A DNA stretch of 64,000 nt from Variovorax sp. PBL-E5 (GCF_901827185.1 NZ_LR594671.1:5574001-5638000), one strand, 5' to 3'. Counted from the first letter of the stretch, positions 34,801 through 45,873 are shown. Notes: generated by a model from the letters alone, not told the origin. Numbers and translations: made by a program.

Positions 34801-35108
34801 CCGAACGCGAGCCTGGCGTAGAGGCGCTCATTGGCCGCCAGCAAGCCATCGCCCAGGCCGAGCGTGGACAACTCGCGCAGGATCTGTTCGATGGCGCTCG
34901 GGGACAGCGGATACGACTTGCCCTTGTAGTCGAAGCGGCGCGTGTGCAGGACTTCGACCAGGCGCGGCCTGATCAGCACTTCGCGCGTGCCGTCTCGCAT
35001 CGCGAGGCACTCGGCCGCACTCAGGTAGCGCCACCCCAGGTTGCAGAGCATGTGCAGCGCTGAAATCCGGGCGCTGCATTGCTCGTGGGCGGGCGGCATT
35101 GCGCTCAT
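31806..35108 (-). CDS. hsdR: Type I restriction endonuclease subunit R
   Basis: 1100-residue motor/nuclease subunit, the usual size. The N-terminal PD-(D/E)xK nuclease is intact: D153 in APDIVGYVNG and E167-x-K169 in VVIEAKQ. The translocase follows with Walker A TTGSGKS (347-353), DEGH box (458-461), and motif VI QAVARVNRLHD further on; the C-terminal helical domain should bind HsdM. It cuts unmethylated foreign DNA after ATP-driven translocation. ATG at 35108 overlaps the stop of the downstream half-hsdS by 4 bases (ATGA); another in-frame ATG at 35099 is possible. No frameshift or missing motif was seen, so the subunit looks functional. Confidence 0.95.
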   Translation of the reverse strand: MSAMPPAHEQCSARISALHMLCNLGWRYLSAAECLAMRDGTREVLIRPRLVEVLHTRRFDYKGKSYPLSPSAIEQILRELSTLGLGDGLLAANERLYARLAFGITVTEFMPDGKKHQPTVPIIDWADATRNRFDITEELRVLSSQGTHHRAPDIVGYVNGIPLVVIEAKQPHGPRRSGDAMMLEGISQHLRNQRDDEVPHLFAYAQLLLSISQTEGRYGTTRTPAKFWARWNKEEEFDDAQVRALKNAPLSAATHAALFEGKPVALREWFESLWSLPMPPNAQDRLLVSLLTPSRLLELLRGFILFDRHVGKIVARHPQFFGVRSLLERLASLRPGGAREGGVIWHTTGSGKSFTMVFLSKALLLHEELKACRVIVVTDRLDLEQQLARNFVTSGAFGSTVATQKEGERSKAVTGRDLARRIGQGTERISFALVQKFNTASKLAECRNDAADIIVLVDEGHRSHGGETHERMKKALPRAACVAFTGTPLLKDDKTANKFGPIVHAYTMQRAVEDQSVAPLLYEERVPELVINSEAVDRWFDRITAGLTAAQRADLKGKYASRGAIYGAANRIELIAWDIATHFNANFKKIKPGLKGQVATASKRDAIRYKKALDATGLVSSRVVISPPDTREGNTEVDEDAMPEVQKWWKQNVLNGGEDATQYERRALEAFASAGDPDLLIVVDRLLTGFDEPRNAVLYIDKPLKGHNLIQAVARVNRLHDAKCHGLLVDYRGILKELDTAIRAYQDLEARTQGGFDAADLEGLYREVSTEYKRLPALHEAMWAFFKDVANRDDPEQLRQALSPRIAADAPGGPYDARQKLRDDFSAAVTAFGLCLQTALSSHSFFEDRSFSEALIARYKQDLRFLVDVRQTARRDAMETVDYSAYEAQIAKLVDTQVLGVEVREPLGVFAIHSLGDVPAGDGWSDEKTRNEADLIKTRLRMTIEQDLADDPYAQKVFSELLSDAIAQAEAMFDCPRKQYALFSEFERLVEERATPGLPEALATNPQARAYFGAILMALGDSASNGLSAAERGLYVDHALAIGQAVQRAVAEHSLSAQSIEAAIRKSLLTLLYGTLGLEKAGEVVTQVLHITRVGLSRRG

Positions 35109-35797
35109 GCTGCGTCCATGGGTTCTTTGTGTCTTACGGAAACGCGGCGCGTTCCAGTCAGCAGATCCGCCATCAGTGCGTTCTTCTCGGCATGAAGCTT
35201 GTCGATCAAGCGCTCGGTATTGACGAGTGCGCGATCCCAGGTCGCAAGAATTCTTGCGATCCGGCGCTGTTCGGGCAGCGGCGGAAAAGCAAAGGGAAGG
35301 TCCTTCAGAAGCTGGGTGTCGAGGCGTCCAGTTCCATGGCCAGCCGTGTCGACCATCTGCAGGATCTCGCGCTTGTTCGCGAGCAATTGGTACGCAAGAA
35401 ACGACGCGTCCAGATCCGATGCGGGAATCAGCGCTTTGACATCCTGGTTGAAGGCCATCTCCCGTTCTGCGATGCAAACGGGCAGGTCTTTGAACAAGGT
35501 CATCCCACGCGTCAGAACCAGGACGGATTGTGCCGGCGCCACGGCTGCGACAGCCTTGCCCAGTTCGCTGATGCGACGCGCAGTGCTGTCGATTCGAAGC
35601 GCTTTCATGTCTCGCGCGGTCACCCATGGAAACTCGCCGGACCAGAATGCTGCGTTGTTCAGGCTCGGCGTGCTGCCCGACATGAAGCCGGCGCATTCAC
35701 CCAACGGCTTGCATTGCCAGCCAACTGGAAGCGCCGCCTGGCCTTTCGTCGTTGGCAAGGTATCGCGACCCTTCGAGTTCGAGCGGCGGTCCTTCAT
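35105..35797 (-). CDS. hsdS: Type I specificity subunit, half-size (one TRD)
   Basis: 230-residue HsdS-type protein. It holds a single target recognition domain (LPVGWQCKPLGECAGFMSG, WVTARDMKALRIDS, VLVLTRGMTLFKD, AFNQDVKALIP) followed by one conserved spacer region (PPLPEQRRIARILATWD) and a coiled-coil-like tail (ALVNTERLIDKLHAEKNALM). Normal HsdS (about 400 residues) has two TRDs and two spacers, so this is half. Truncated HsdS proteins are known to dimerise into working specificity subunits. A second half-hsdS sits on the other side of hsdM. Base composition is lower in GC than the neighbouring genes, suggesting acquisition. Coupled to hsdR by a 4-base overlap. Confidence 0.9.
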   Translation of the reverse strand: MKDRRSNSKGRDTLPTTKGQAALPVGWQCKPLGECAGFMSGSTPSLNNAAFWSGEFPWVTARDMKALRIDSTARRISELGKAVAAVAPAQSVLVLTRGMTLFKDLPVCIAEREMAFNQDVKALIPASDLDASFLAYQLLANKREILQMVDTAGHGTGRLDTQLLKDLPFAFPPLPEQRRIARILATWDRALVNTERLIDKLHAEKNALMADLLTGTRRVSVRHKEPMDAA

Positions 35798-35809
35798 GAC
35801 GATCGATTC

Positions 35810-37324
35810 CTACTCATAGCCAAGTTCCTTCAAGTAGACGGCCATCTCTTCCTCGATCCCGACCCATTCTTTCTTGAGCTCCACTCTCTCGCGCCGCACT
35901 TCGGACATGTCGACGCTCATTGCTGACGCGGCACTATCGACATAGCGAGAGATATTGAGATTGAACTCGTGTCCTGCGATCGTCTCCAGCGCCACCAGCG
36001 TCGCGTACTTTTCTACTGGCAGACGTGCAGCATAGGTAGTCAGCATTCGCTGCAAATCTTCCTCGCGCAGCGCGTTCTGGTTCTTGCCCGGCTGGAAGCT
36101 GCGACTCGCATCGATGAAAAGTACGCTGTCATCCGGCTTGTTCTTGCGAAAGACCAGCACCGCGGCCGGAATGCTCGTCCCGTAGAAGAGCTTTTCGGGA
36201 ATGCCGATGACCGCATCGACCAGGTTTTCTTCAATGAGCTTCTGGCGAATCCGCCCTTCCGCGCCACCGCGAAACAACACGCCGTGGGGCACCACGACCG
36301 CCATGCGCCCGCTGCCCGCCTTCATGGTCTCGATCATGTGCAGGATGAAGGCGAAATCGCCTTTGGTGCGCGGCGGCACGCCGCGACGGAAGCGGCTGAA
36401 CCTGTCGGTCTCCGCGCTTTCATGGCCCCACTTCTCCAGACTGAACGGCGGATTCGCGACCACGATGTCGAAGTGCCGCAGGCTGGTGTCGCTCGCCAGC
36501 AGCTTGGGATTGCGGATGGTGTCGCCCCACTCCACGCGATGGTTGTCCTCGCCGTGCAGGAACATGTTCATCTTGGCCAGCGCCCAGGTGCTGCCGATGG
36601 CTTCCTGCCCGTAGAGCGCATAGCGGCGCGAGCCGGTACGCTCGCGGATCAGGCGGCCGCATTTCAGCAGCAGGGAGCCGGAGCCGCAGGTCGGGTCGCA
36701 GATTTCTTCGCCCTCTTTCGGATCCATGAGCCGCGCCATCAGCTCCGAGACTTCCGGCGGCGTGTAGAACTCGCCGGCCTTCTTGCCGCTCGTCGACGCG
36801 AAGTTCTTGATGAGGTATTCGTAGGCATTGCCGATGACGTCGAGCGTGCCGACGCGGCTCGGGCTGAGGTCGAGTTCGGGCTTGGCGAAGTCCTCGAGCA
36901 GGTGGCGCAGGATGTCGTTCTTCTGTTGTTCGTCGCCGAGCTTGTTGGCGTTGAAGCTGATGTCCTGGAAGACGTCGCGCAGCTTGGCGATGTTGGCGTC
37001 TTCGATGGCGTGCAAGGCCTTGTCGATGCGCTCGCCGCTGCCGGGTTCGAAGCGCGCCTTGTACAGCGCATAGAAGCTGGCGCGTGGCGGCAGCACGAAG
37101 CGCTCGGTCTTGAGCAGTTCCTCGATGAGGCCGGGCTCGGCGTGGGCGTATTCCTTCTTGTAGCTGTCGTAGTGGTCCTGCCAGACGTCCGACACGTACT
37201 TGAGGAAGAGCATGGTGAGGACGTAGTCCTTGTAGATGCTCGAGTCGACGGTGCCGCGGAAGGTGTCGCAGGCGGCCCAGACGGCGGCGTTGATGCTTTC
37301 CTGGCTGATGCGGGTCTGATTCAT
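35810..37324 (-). CDS. hsdM: Type I DNA methyltransferase subunit M
   Basis: 504-residue N6-adenine methyltransferase. The N-terminal HsdM helical domain (about 8-150, YKDYVLTMLFLKYVSD) precedes the methylase core with SAM motif DPTCGSGSLL (210-219) and catalytic motif NPPF (291-294). The C-terminal tail contains a predicted coiled coil (VRRERVELKKEWVGIEEEM) for S-subunit contact. It methylates the recognition site and forms part of the restriction complex. ATG at 37324. Spacing to both half-hsdS genes is 12-16 bases, so all belong to one operon. All key residues are present. Confidence 0.95.
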   Translation of the reverse strand: MNQTRISQESINAAVWAACDTFRGTVDSSIYKDYVLTMLFLKYVSDVWQDHYDSYKKEYAHAEPGLIEELLKTERFVLPPRASFYALYKARFEPGSGERIDKALHAIEDANIAKLRDVFQDISFNANKLGDEQQKNDILRHLLEDFAKPELDLSPSRVGTLDVIGNAYEYLIKNFASTSGKKAGEFYTPPEVSELMARLMDPKEGEEICDPTCGSGSLLLKCGRLIRERTGSRRYALYGQEAIGSTWALAKMNMFLHGEDNHRVEWGDTIRNPKLLASDTSLRHFDIVVANPPFSLEKWGHESAETDRFSRFRRGVPPRTKGDFAFILHMIETMKAGSGRMAVVVPHGVLFRGGAEGRIRQKLIEENLVDAVIGIPEKLFYGTSIPAAVLVFRKNKPDDSVLFIDASRSFQPGKNQNALREEDLQRMLTTYAARLPVEKYATLVALETIAGHEFNLNISRYVDSAASAMSVDMSEVRRERVELKKEWVGIEEEMAVYLKELGYE

Positions 37325-37340
37325 GAATTTCCCTGAGGTC

Positions 37341-37952
37341 TTATGAATGGCCCGAAGCGCTGACCAGCGCTTCGGCCATGGATTCGAACATGCTGTCGCG
37401 GTTGCGGATCAAGCGCTCGTAGAGGCGCTGTTCGCTCCGGGCGAGACGGGCCAGCTCGACGACGCGCGCCTGGTCGGCGAGCGGGGGCACGCTGACGCGC
37501 AGCGCCTCGAGCACCGGCCGGCGCACGCTCAGCTGGCTCGAACCCTCCGCGGCGCGCCTGAGCGCGCGCTGGAAGGGCGCCCGGTTGATCTGCCAGGCGA
37601 GAAAGCCCGCCAGCAGCGCGCTGCCCGGCTTCATGCGAAGGTGGAACAGGTGCGGTCCGCAGACGGCGCCCTGCGGCGGCGCATCGAGGCAGATGGCATA
37701 GAAGCGCGTGCCGCGCGAGACGAACAGCACATCGTCCGGCAGCAGCCAGTCGGCCTTGCCGCGGCCGCCGAGCCGCGTGCGGGTGACGCGGTCCCAGTGG
37801 ACGCCATCGAGCGGATCCATGTCCTTCATCTGAACGGCCCGCACGGGTCCGTCCTGCACTTCGTCGATGGGCCCGCGGAAGGGGTAGCCCGCATGCACGA
37901 ACGCGGCCGCACCCAGCGAAATTTCAAATGCATGAACGAACATGATGCACAT
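37341..37952 (-). CDS. hsdS: Type I specificity subunit, second half-size copy (one TRD)
   Basis: 203-residue HsdS-like protein, first gene of the operon. One TRD is visible (AGYPFRGPIDE, VRAVQMKDMDPLDGVHWD, DWLLPDDVLFVSRG, HLFHLRMKPGSALLAGFLAW) followed by the spacer signature SSQLSVRRPVLEALRVSVPPLADQARVVELARL and a short helix. It is divergent in sequence from the half-HsdS at 35105, so the two TRDs should read different half-sites. Start is uncertain: ATG at 37952, ATG at 37943 and TTG at 37964 are all possible, and no strong RBS is seen. The most probable product is a heterodimer with the other half, giving a bipartite recognition site; homodimers would read palindromes. Confidence 0.83.
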   Translation of the reverse strand: MCIMFVHAFEISLGAAAFVHAGYPFRGPIDEVQDGPVRAVQMKDMDPLDGVHWDRVTRTRLGGRGKADWLLPDDVLFVSRGTRFYAICLDAPPQGAVCGPHLFHLRMKPGSALLAGFLAWQINRAPFQRALRRAAEGSSQLSVRRPVLEALRVSVPPLADQARVVELARLARSEQRLYERLIRNRDSMFESMAEALVSASGHS

Positions 37953-38025
37953 GCTAACTTGCAAAGTGGCAGCGCTTCACGCAAACTCAGATTGCGAATA
38001 AATAGCATCAAACGATGTGATGCAC
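37943..38025. promoter_or_regulatory. Divergent control region of R-M operon and MBL gene
   Basis: AT-richer spacer with a direct repeat TGATGCAC (37943-37950 and 38018-38025) and an inverted repeat GCATCA / TGATGC (38005-38010, 38018-38023, 7-base spacer) overlapping the second copy. One copy is at the start of the half-hsdS gene and the other just before the RBS of the metallo-beta-lactamase-fold gene. No regulator gene is linked, so the binding protein is unknown; transcription control of both sides is inference. Confidence 0.45.
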
Positions 38026-38043
38026 AAAAAAGGAGGATTCGCG

Positions 38044-39042
38044 ATGGGCTATGAAGTGGACCTGCTGTCGTCCGCAAGCGGCGGCGGCGCGCTTTGCGTG
38101 CGATGGGGCCTGCCGGGAAATTACAAGGTGCTGGTCTACGACGGCGGCACGGCGGAATCGGGCGAGCGCCTGGTCGCGCACATCGAATCCAACTATCTGA
38201 GCTCGCGGGTGGACTATGTCGTGAGTTCCCATCCCGACAGCGAGCACACGGCCGGGCTGGCGGTGGTGCTGCGCCGGCTGCAGGTCGGCGCGTTGTGGAT
38301 GCATCGGCCCTGGACGCGTTCGGCGGCGCTGCGCGACAAGCTGCGCAGCGCCTTCCGCCTGGAAGAACTGGCCGGCCGCGGCAACATCCCGGTCCATGAG
38401 CCGTTCAAGGGCGCGCGCATCGGTCCGTTCGTGGTGCTGTCGCCAAACGAGCAGCACTACGTCGATGGGCTGCTGCCGGGCTTCGGTCAATCGCCGAGGC
38501 GCGCCGCGGCCTCCCGGCCTGCCGATCCCGGCGCGTTCTTTCTGAAGATGAAGGAATGGGCCGGCGGCCCCTGGCGCTTCGAGGCGCTGCCGAACGATGC
38601 GGTCACCAGCGCGAAGAACGATGCCAGTGCCGTGCTCTATGCCAGCTTCGGCGGCAACGGGGTGCTGCTGACCGGCACGGCCGGGATCGGGGCGCTCTCG
38701 GCAGCGGCGCACTACGCCGAACGCCTGGGCATCCATCTGCCGTCGAGGCTGCGCTTCCTGCAGGTGCCCAACCATGGCCATCCCGGCAACGTGTCGACCG
38801 AGGTGCTGGACCGCATCGTCGGGGTGCGCGTGGCGAAGGAGGAGCGCTGCTACACCAAGACCGCCTTCGTCTCGGTGAGCCGCGATGCGCCGCAAGGCGC
38901 GGAACGGGTGGTGGCGGACGCGCTGGCGCGCCGCGGCGCGCTGACCTTCGCCACCCGCGGCGCGAGCCTTTATCACGGGCATGGCATGCCTGCGCGCAGA
39001 TGGCGCACGGCCCGGCCCGCGCGAAACACCAATACGGCTTAA
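38044..39042 (+). CDS. Metallo-beta-lactamase-fold protein, ComEC-C-terminal-like
   Basis: 332-residue predicted cytosolic hydrolase of the MBL fold, most like the C-terminal domain of ComEC/Rec2. The metal motif SSHPDSEHTAGL (61-72) keeps H63, D65 and H68 but has Glu67 where Asp is usual. Later motifs are altered: LLTGTAG instead of LLTGDAG, and VPNHGHPGN instead of VPHHGS. Reduced or changed metal binding is therefore likely; the reaction is unknown (nuclease or binding role are both possible). AGGAGG at 38031-38036 fixes the ATG at 38044. It diverges from the type I R-M operon and is followed by a small monooxygenase after 32 bases. Confidence 0.8.
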   Translation: MGYEVDLLSSASGGGALCVRWGLPGNYKVLVYDGGTAESGERLVAHIESNYLSSRVDYVVSSHPDSEHTAGLAVVLRRLQVGALWMHRPWTRSAALRDKLRSAFRLEELAGRGNIPVHEPFKGARIGPFVVLSPNEQHYVDGLLPGFGQSPRRAAASRPADPGAFFLKMKEWAGGPWRFEALPNDAVTSAKNDASAVLYASFGGNGVLLTGTAGIGALSAAAHYAERLGIHLPSRLRFLQVPNHGHPGNVSTEVLDRIVGVRVAKEERCYTKTAFVSVSRDAPQGAERVVADALARRGALTFATRGASLYHGHGMPARRWRTARPARNTNTA

Positions 39043-39074
39043 ATTCGCGGCCTCAGCCCAAGGAGATTCTGCAG

Positions 39075-39383
39075 ATGATTCATGTCGTCGCCGTCATCAC
39101 GGCCAAGCCCGGTCAACGCGCCCGGATCCTGGAAGCCTTCCACGCCAACCGGCCTGCCGTGCTGGCCGAACAGGGATGCATCGAGTACGTCGCCACCTTG
39201 GATGCCGAAGGCATGCCGACGTCGCCGGGCACCTTCGGCGCGGACACCTTCGTCGTGATCGAGAAGTGGGAAACGCTGGATGCGCTCAACGCGCATGCGG
39301 TGTCGCCGCACATGGTCGCCTACGGCGCGAAGAACAAGGACTTCATTGCCGGCCGCGTGATCCATGTGCTGTCGCCGGTCTGA
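39075..39383 (+). CDS. Antibiotic biosynthesis monooxygenase (ABM) family protein
   Basis: 102-residue dimeric ferredoxin-like fold protein of the ABM/YgiN type. It starts MIHVVAVITAKPGQRARILEAF and has EYVATLDAEG, FVVIEKWETLDALNAHAVSPHM, the conserved WxxxxxxxxH pattern that lines the pocket. Such small enzymes oxidise quinols or bind reactive intermediates. AAGGAG precedes the ATG. It converges on gap with 33 bases between. Probably cotranscribed with the MBL gene, but no functional tie is evident. Confidence 0.9.
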   Translation: MIHVVAVITAKPGQRARILEAFHANRPAVLAEQGCIEYVATLDAEGMPTSPGTFGADTFVVIEKWETLDALNAHAVSPHMVAYGAKNKDFIAGRVIHVLSPV

Positions 39384-39416
39384 GCCTCCCATCGGCCCAG
39401 CCGGCGAAAGAGGCGC

Positions 39417-42652
<3,236 letters not shown>

Positions 42653-42655
42653 CCC

Positions 42656-43045
42656 ATGCATGGCCTGCACCTGACCGCCGACCTCCACGATTGCCGCTGC
42701 GAAATGCACTGGCTGCTCGATGCCGAAGCGCTCGGCGCGGCTTGCGTCAAGACCGCACAGGCCGCCGGGCTGCAGGTGGTCGGCAAGCTCTTTCACGGCT
42801 TTCCGGCGACGCCGCAGGGGCCCGGCGGCGTGACGGCCACGGTGCTGCTGGCCGAGTCGCATCTGTGCGCCCACACCTGGCCCGAACAGCGCGGCGTCAC
42901 GCTCGATGTCTACGTCTGCAACATCGGCGCCGACCATTCGAGGAAGGCCATGGCGGTGATGGAAGCGCTGGAGGCGATCTTCATGCCGACGCGCGTGGAG
43001 CGGCATGCGCTGAAGCGCGGCGCGCTCGGGGCCGCTACCGCGTGA
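42656..43045 (+). CDS. speD: S-adenosylmethionine decarboxylase proenzyme
   Basis: 129-residue class 1B AdoMetDC, which self-cleaves to a pyruvoyl enzyme and decarboxylates S-adenosylmethionine to supply aminopropyl groups for spermidine. The self-cleavage site is E67-S68 in LLAESHL, and H73 and C88 occupy the same relative positions as the processing and catalytic residues of the Thermotoga enzyme (Ser, +5 His, +20 Cys). Length is normal. It overlaps the next gene by 4 bases (GTGA). A membrane aminopropyltransferase gene lies 7 kb away in the window, a possible partner. Promoter and start appear leaderless. Confidence 0.93.
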   Translation: MHGLHLTADLHDCRCEMHWLLDAEALGAACVKTAQAAGLQVVGKLFHGFPATPQGPGGVTATVLLAESHLCAHTWPEQRGVTLDVYVCNIGADHSRKAMAVMEALEAIFMPTRVERHALKRGALGAATA

Positions 43046-43776
43046 CGGTCAAGGCCATGATCCTCGCGGCCGGGCGCGGCGAGCGCATGCGGCCGCTGAC
43101 GGACGCCACGCCCAAGCCGCTGCTCGAGGTGCGCGGCAAGCCGCTGATGCAATGGCCGATGGAGGCGCTGGCGGCAGGAGGCTTCACGCAGCTCGTGGTC
43201 AACACCGCATGGCTGGGCGAGCAGATCGAGCAGCGCTTCGGCACGTGCTGCGCGTGGGGCGCAGGCCTGGCGTCGACGCTCGGCTATTCGCACGAAGGCC
43301 GCGACTTCGGCAGCGCGCTCGAAACCGCGGGCGGGATCGTTCGCGCACTGCCATTGCTGGGCGAGGTCTTCTGGGCGGCGGCGGGCGACGTGTTCGCGCC
43401 GCACTTCGGGTTCAGCCAGGCGGCGGTCGAGCGCTTCGTGGCCGACGGCCGGCTGGCACACCTGTGGCTGGTTCCGAATCCGTCGCACAACCCGAAAGGC
43501 GATTTCGGACTCGACGAAGACGGGCTGGCCACGGACGATGGCATCGCGGGCGCCGCAACCCGCTTCACCTTCTCGACCATCGGGCTCTACCGCGCCGCGC
43601 TGTTCGCGCCGCCCTGGTGCGACATCGCCGCCGGCAATCCGGATGGCATCAAGGCCCCTCTTGCGCCGCTGTTGCGCGCGGCCATGAGAAAGGCCCAGGT
43701 GAGCGCGGAACTCTACCTGGGCCCATGGACCGATGTGGGAACGCCCGAGCGGCTTGACGCGCTGAACGCTCCCTGA
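43042..43776 (+). CDS. murU: Nucleotidyltransferase, MurU/HddC-like
   Basis: 244-residue sugar-1-phosphate nucleotidyltransferase. The signature AMILAAGRGERMRPLTDATPKPLLEV (about 5-30) carries the NTP-binding loop and Lys; WAAAGDVF holds the metal-binding Asp; the C-terminal GPWTDVGTPERL closes the active site. By length and sequence it fits MurU, which makes UDP-MurNAc from MurNAc-1-phosphate in cell-wall recycling with AmgK; a mannose-1-phosphate-type enzyme is the alternative. GTG at 43042 overlaps the speD stop; ATG at 43057 is possible. An amgK-like gene is at 63433, not adjacent as in Pseudomonas. Confidence 0.8.
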   Translation: MTVKAMILAAGRGERMRPLTDATPKPLLEVRGKPLMQWPMEALAAGGFTQLVVNTAWLGEQIEQRFGTCCAWGAGLASTLGYSHEGRDFGSALETAGGIVRALPLLGEVFWAAAGDVFAPHFGFSQAAVERFVADGRLAHLWLVPNPSHNPKGDFGLDEDGLATDDGIAGAATRFTFSTIGLYRAALFAPPWCDIAAGNPDGIKAPLAPLLRAAMRKAQVSAELYLGPWTDVGTPERLDALNAP

Positions 43777-43788
43777 TGCCCGTTTGCG

Positions 43789-45873
43789 TTACGGGATGTT
43801 CGAGGTGACGACCTGGAACACGCCGCCGGGCAACGAGAGGCTGCCGCCATATTCGAAGGGGCCGCTGCCGGAGACGGGGCAACCGTTGGGCGGCTGGCAA
43901 TTCCACCCTGGTGTCACGTTGGTCCGGAAGATGACCGGGCCGTAGCGGTAGTTCGAGATTTTCCTGCCGCCATAGTCGGCCACCGACAGCACGTAAGACT
44001 CCGTGCCATGGTTTTCGTTGTCCTCCGCCGAAATCGGGTCCACGAGGCTGGCATCGGACAGCGACAGCGCGGGAACGCGCGGGATGCCGCTGTTGAAGTC
44101 GTTCGCGAAGCGCACCCAGTCGATGCGGCGATCGCCGCGCGAGGTGACGATCAGGTCGTGGTCGGCGCCGCCCTTCTTGACGTAGGCGATGCTGGTCGGA
44201 TTGCGTCCGACCGCGACGGGGGTGGTGCCGGCGTCGGTGATATCGGTCGCCGTGCCGGCGGTCGTCGCGTTGAGGTAGTTGCCGAGCTTGTAGATGTGCA
44301 GCTGGCCGTCCTGCGTCGCGACCCAGGCGCGGGAGGTGGTGCTGAGCAGGCCCACCTTGACGGCCGAGGGCCGCTGGGCCAGGCTGATCGTCTTGATCAC
44401 GGTCGGCATCTGCGACGGCACCGCGGTGAAGGTGTAGGGCCACTGGTTGTCGGCCGGCCCGCGGCCGTTGACGATCTTGCTGTTGAACGCACTTTGCGGG
44501 TTGGCGGCAACGTTGAAGTACTGCTCGCGGTAGTAGCTGAACAGTGGACGCAGATCGATGAAGGCCGCCTGCTGCTCCGACTTGGAAATCACGACCGCAA
44601 TGCCGGTGCGTGCAACGCCGCCGCTGTTGGCGCCGCTGTAGAAGCTGGTGCGGTTGCTGTCACTGCTCAGCGGAAGATTCCAGTACGTGTTGGTCGTCGC
44701 GTTGTAGCTGTCGACACTGACGCCGGTCGAGGCCGAGATCTCGGTCGGCGCCTTCATCGTGGTGGGCAGGTCGACATAGCCCAGCACCTTCATGTACGCG
44801 AAGTTGCCGAGGTTGGGGAGACCGGGATAGACGCCGTTCCATTCGCCCCAGTTGTTGTACCAGGCGCCGGGGTTGTCAGGCGTGCAGGCATTGCACAGGC
44901 CGGCCAACGCGATCACCGCCACCTGTCCCTTCAGGTTGACTGTGTCCCAGACCGTGACCAGCGCGAATTCGCCGCTGTTGGTCACCGCGATCGCGGTCGG
45001 CACCTTGCCTGCCGCGAGCTGTGCCGTGCCCTGGTTGTACGCGGTATTGCTGCCGGCTGCGGCGATCAGGCCGCCCTGGAACACCATCAGATTGGTCACG
45101 CACCAGGTGTCGCGGCCATAGCAATGGCCCACCGCCACGGCGTCGCTTGTCTTGAGGCCAGCATTGCGGTAGTTCAGCAGGTTGAAGTCGTTGACGCCGG
45201 AGTCGTTGGTGGCGGAATACACCCCCTGGTACGTCGCCCAGCTGGGCTGGGGCCGCTCTGCGAACGTGTTGCTGGCCATGGAGATGGATTGCAGGCCAGC
45301 CACGCCGCCGTACTGGGCCGGACTGTCGGCCACGAAGGCCGTCTGCATGATGTTCGAGGAATAGTCGCCGGGGCTCGCCACCAGCGGTCCGCCGACCTGC
45401 CAGGTGCCGCAGAAGCCATTCGGAAACGGAAGGCAATGGCGGTCGCCGCCGATGCCGCTCGGGTTGTTGAGCGAGATCGGGTCGTACGACTGGTCGGCCG
45501 GTGCCCCGAGGGCCGTGCGCCCGGTATTGCTGGTCGTGCCATAGGCGGCCGGGTTCGGCCCGTAGCGATAGTCGATGCCGGCCGCCTTGCCCATGGCTGC
45601 AGCCGTCGACTGGTAAGCCGCCGCCGAGAACGTGCCGGAACTGCTGACGATCGCGTCGCCCAGCACCGGTCCGCTGCTGCCAGTGTCAGTGTCAGTGCCT
45701 GTGCTCGTGCCGGACCCTGCGGCCCCCGTACCGGTCGCACCCGTGCCCAACGTGGCAGCACTCAAACCGACTGCACCGATACCGCCACCACCGCCGCCAC
45801 CCCCACCTCCGCACGCGCTCAACGCGCTCGCAGCAACAAGAAGCAGAAGTGCGCTTTTATGAATGAATTTCAA
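43789..45873 (-). CDS. Large predicted lipoprotein of unknown function
   Basis: 694-residue exported protein. Signal peptide MKFIHKSALLLLVAASALSAC with lipobox LSAC is followed by ten glycines and a Gly/Thr/Ser/Asp-rich linker (TGTDTDTGSSG). The mature chain has repeated beta-propeller-like stretches (PTAIAVTNSGEFALVTVWDTVN, RPSAVKVGLLSTTSRAWVATQDGQLHIYKLG, PTSIAYVKKGGADHDLIVTS), so a surface or periplasmic beta-propeller is suggested. Family not recognised. TTG at 45873 is chosen: GGAGGTG lies 8 bases before it and the signal starts there. It is inserted, in opposite orientation, between the murU-like gene and pepP. Confidence 0.8.
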   Translation of the reverse strand: MKFIHKSALLLLVAASALSACGGGGGGGGGGIGAVGLSAATLGTGATGTGAAGSGTSTGTDTDTGSSGPVLGDAIVSSSGTFSAAAYQSTAAAMGKAAGIDYRYGPNPAAYGTTSNTGRTALGAPADQSYDPISLNNPSGIGGDRHCLPFPNGFCGTWQVGGPLVASPGDYSSNIMQTAFVADSPAQYGGVAGLQSISMASNTFAERPQPSWATYQGVYSATNDSGVNDFNLLNYRNAGLKTSDAVAVGHCYGRDTWCVTNLMVFQGGLIAAAGSNTAYNQGTAQLAAGKVPTAIAVTNSGEFALVTVWDTVNLKGQVAVIALAGLCNACTPDNPGAWYNNWGEWNGVYPGLPNLGNFAYMKVLGYVDLPTTMKAPTEISASTGVSVDSYNATTNTYWNLPLSSDSNRTSFYSGANSGGVARTGIAVVISKSEQQAAFIDLRPLFSYYREQYFNVAANPQSAFNSKIVNGRGPADNQWPYTFTAVPSQMPTVIKTISLAQRPSAVKVGLLSTTSRAWVATQDGQLHIYKLGNYLNATTAGTATDITDAGTTPVAVGRNPTSIAYVKKGGADHDLIVTSRGDRRIDWVRFANDFNSGIPRVPALSLSDASLVDPISAEDNENHGTESYVLSVADYGGRKISNYRYGPVIFRTNVTPGWNCQPPNGCPVSGSGPFEYGGSLSLPGGVFQVVTSNIP

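Noticed and set aside
31806..35696. HsdR with a 196-residue extra N-terminus
   Set aside because: The extra part is the half-hsdS gene in another frame; MSAMPPAHEQ at 35108 with ATGA overlap is the sensible start.
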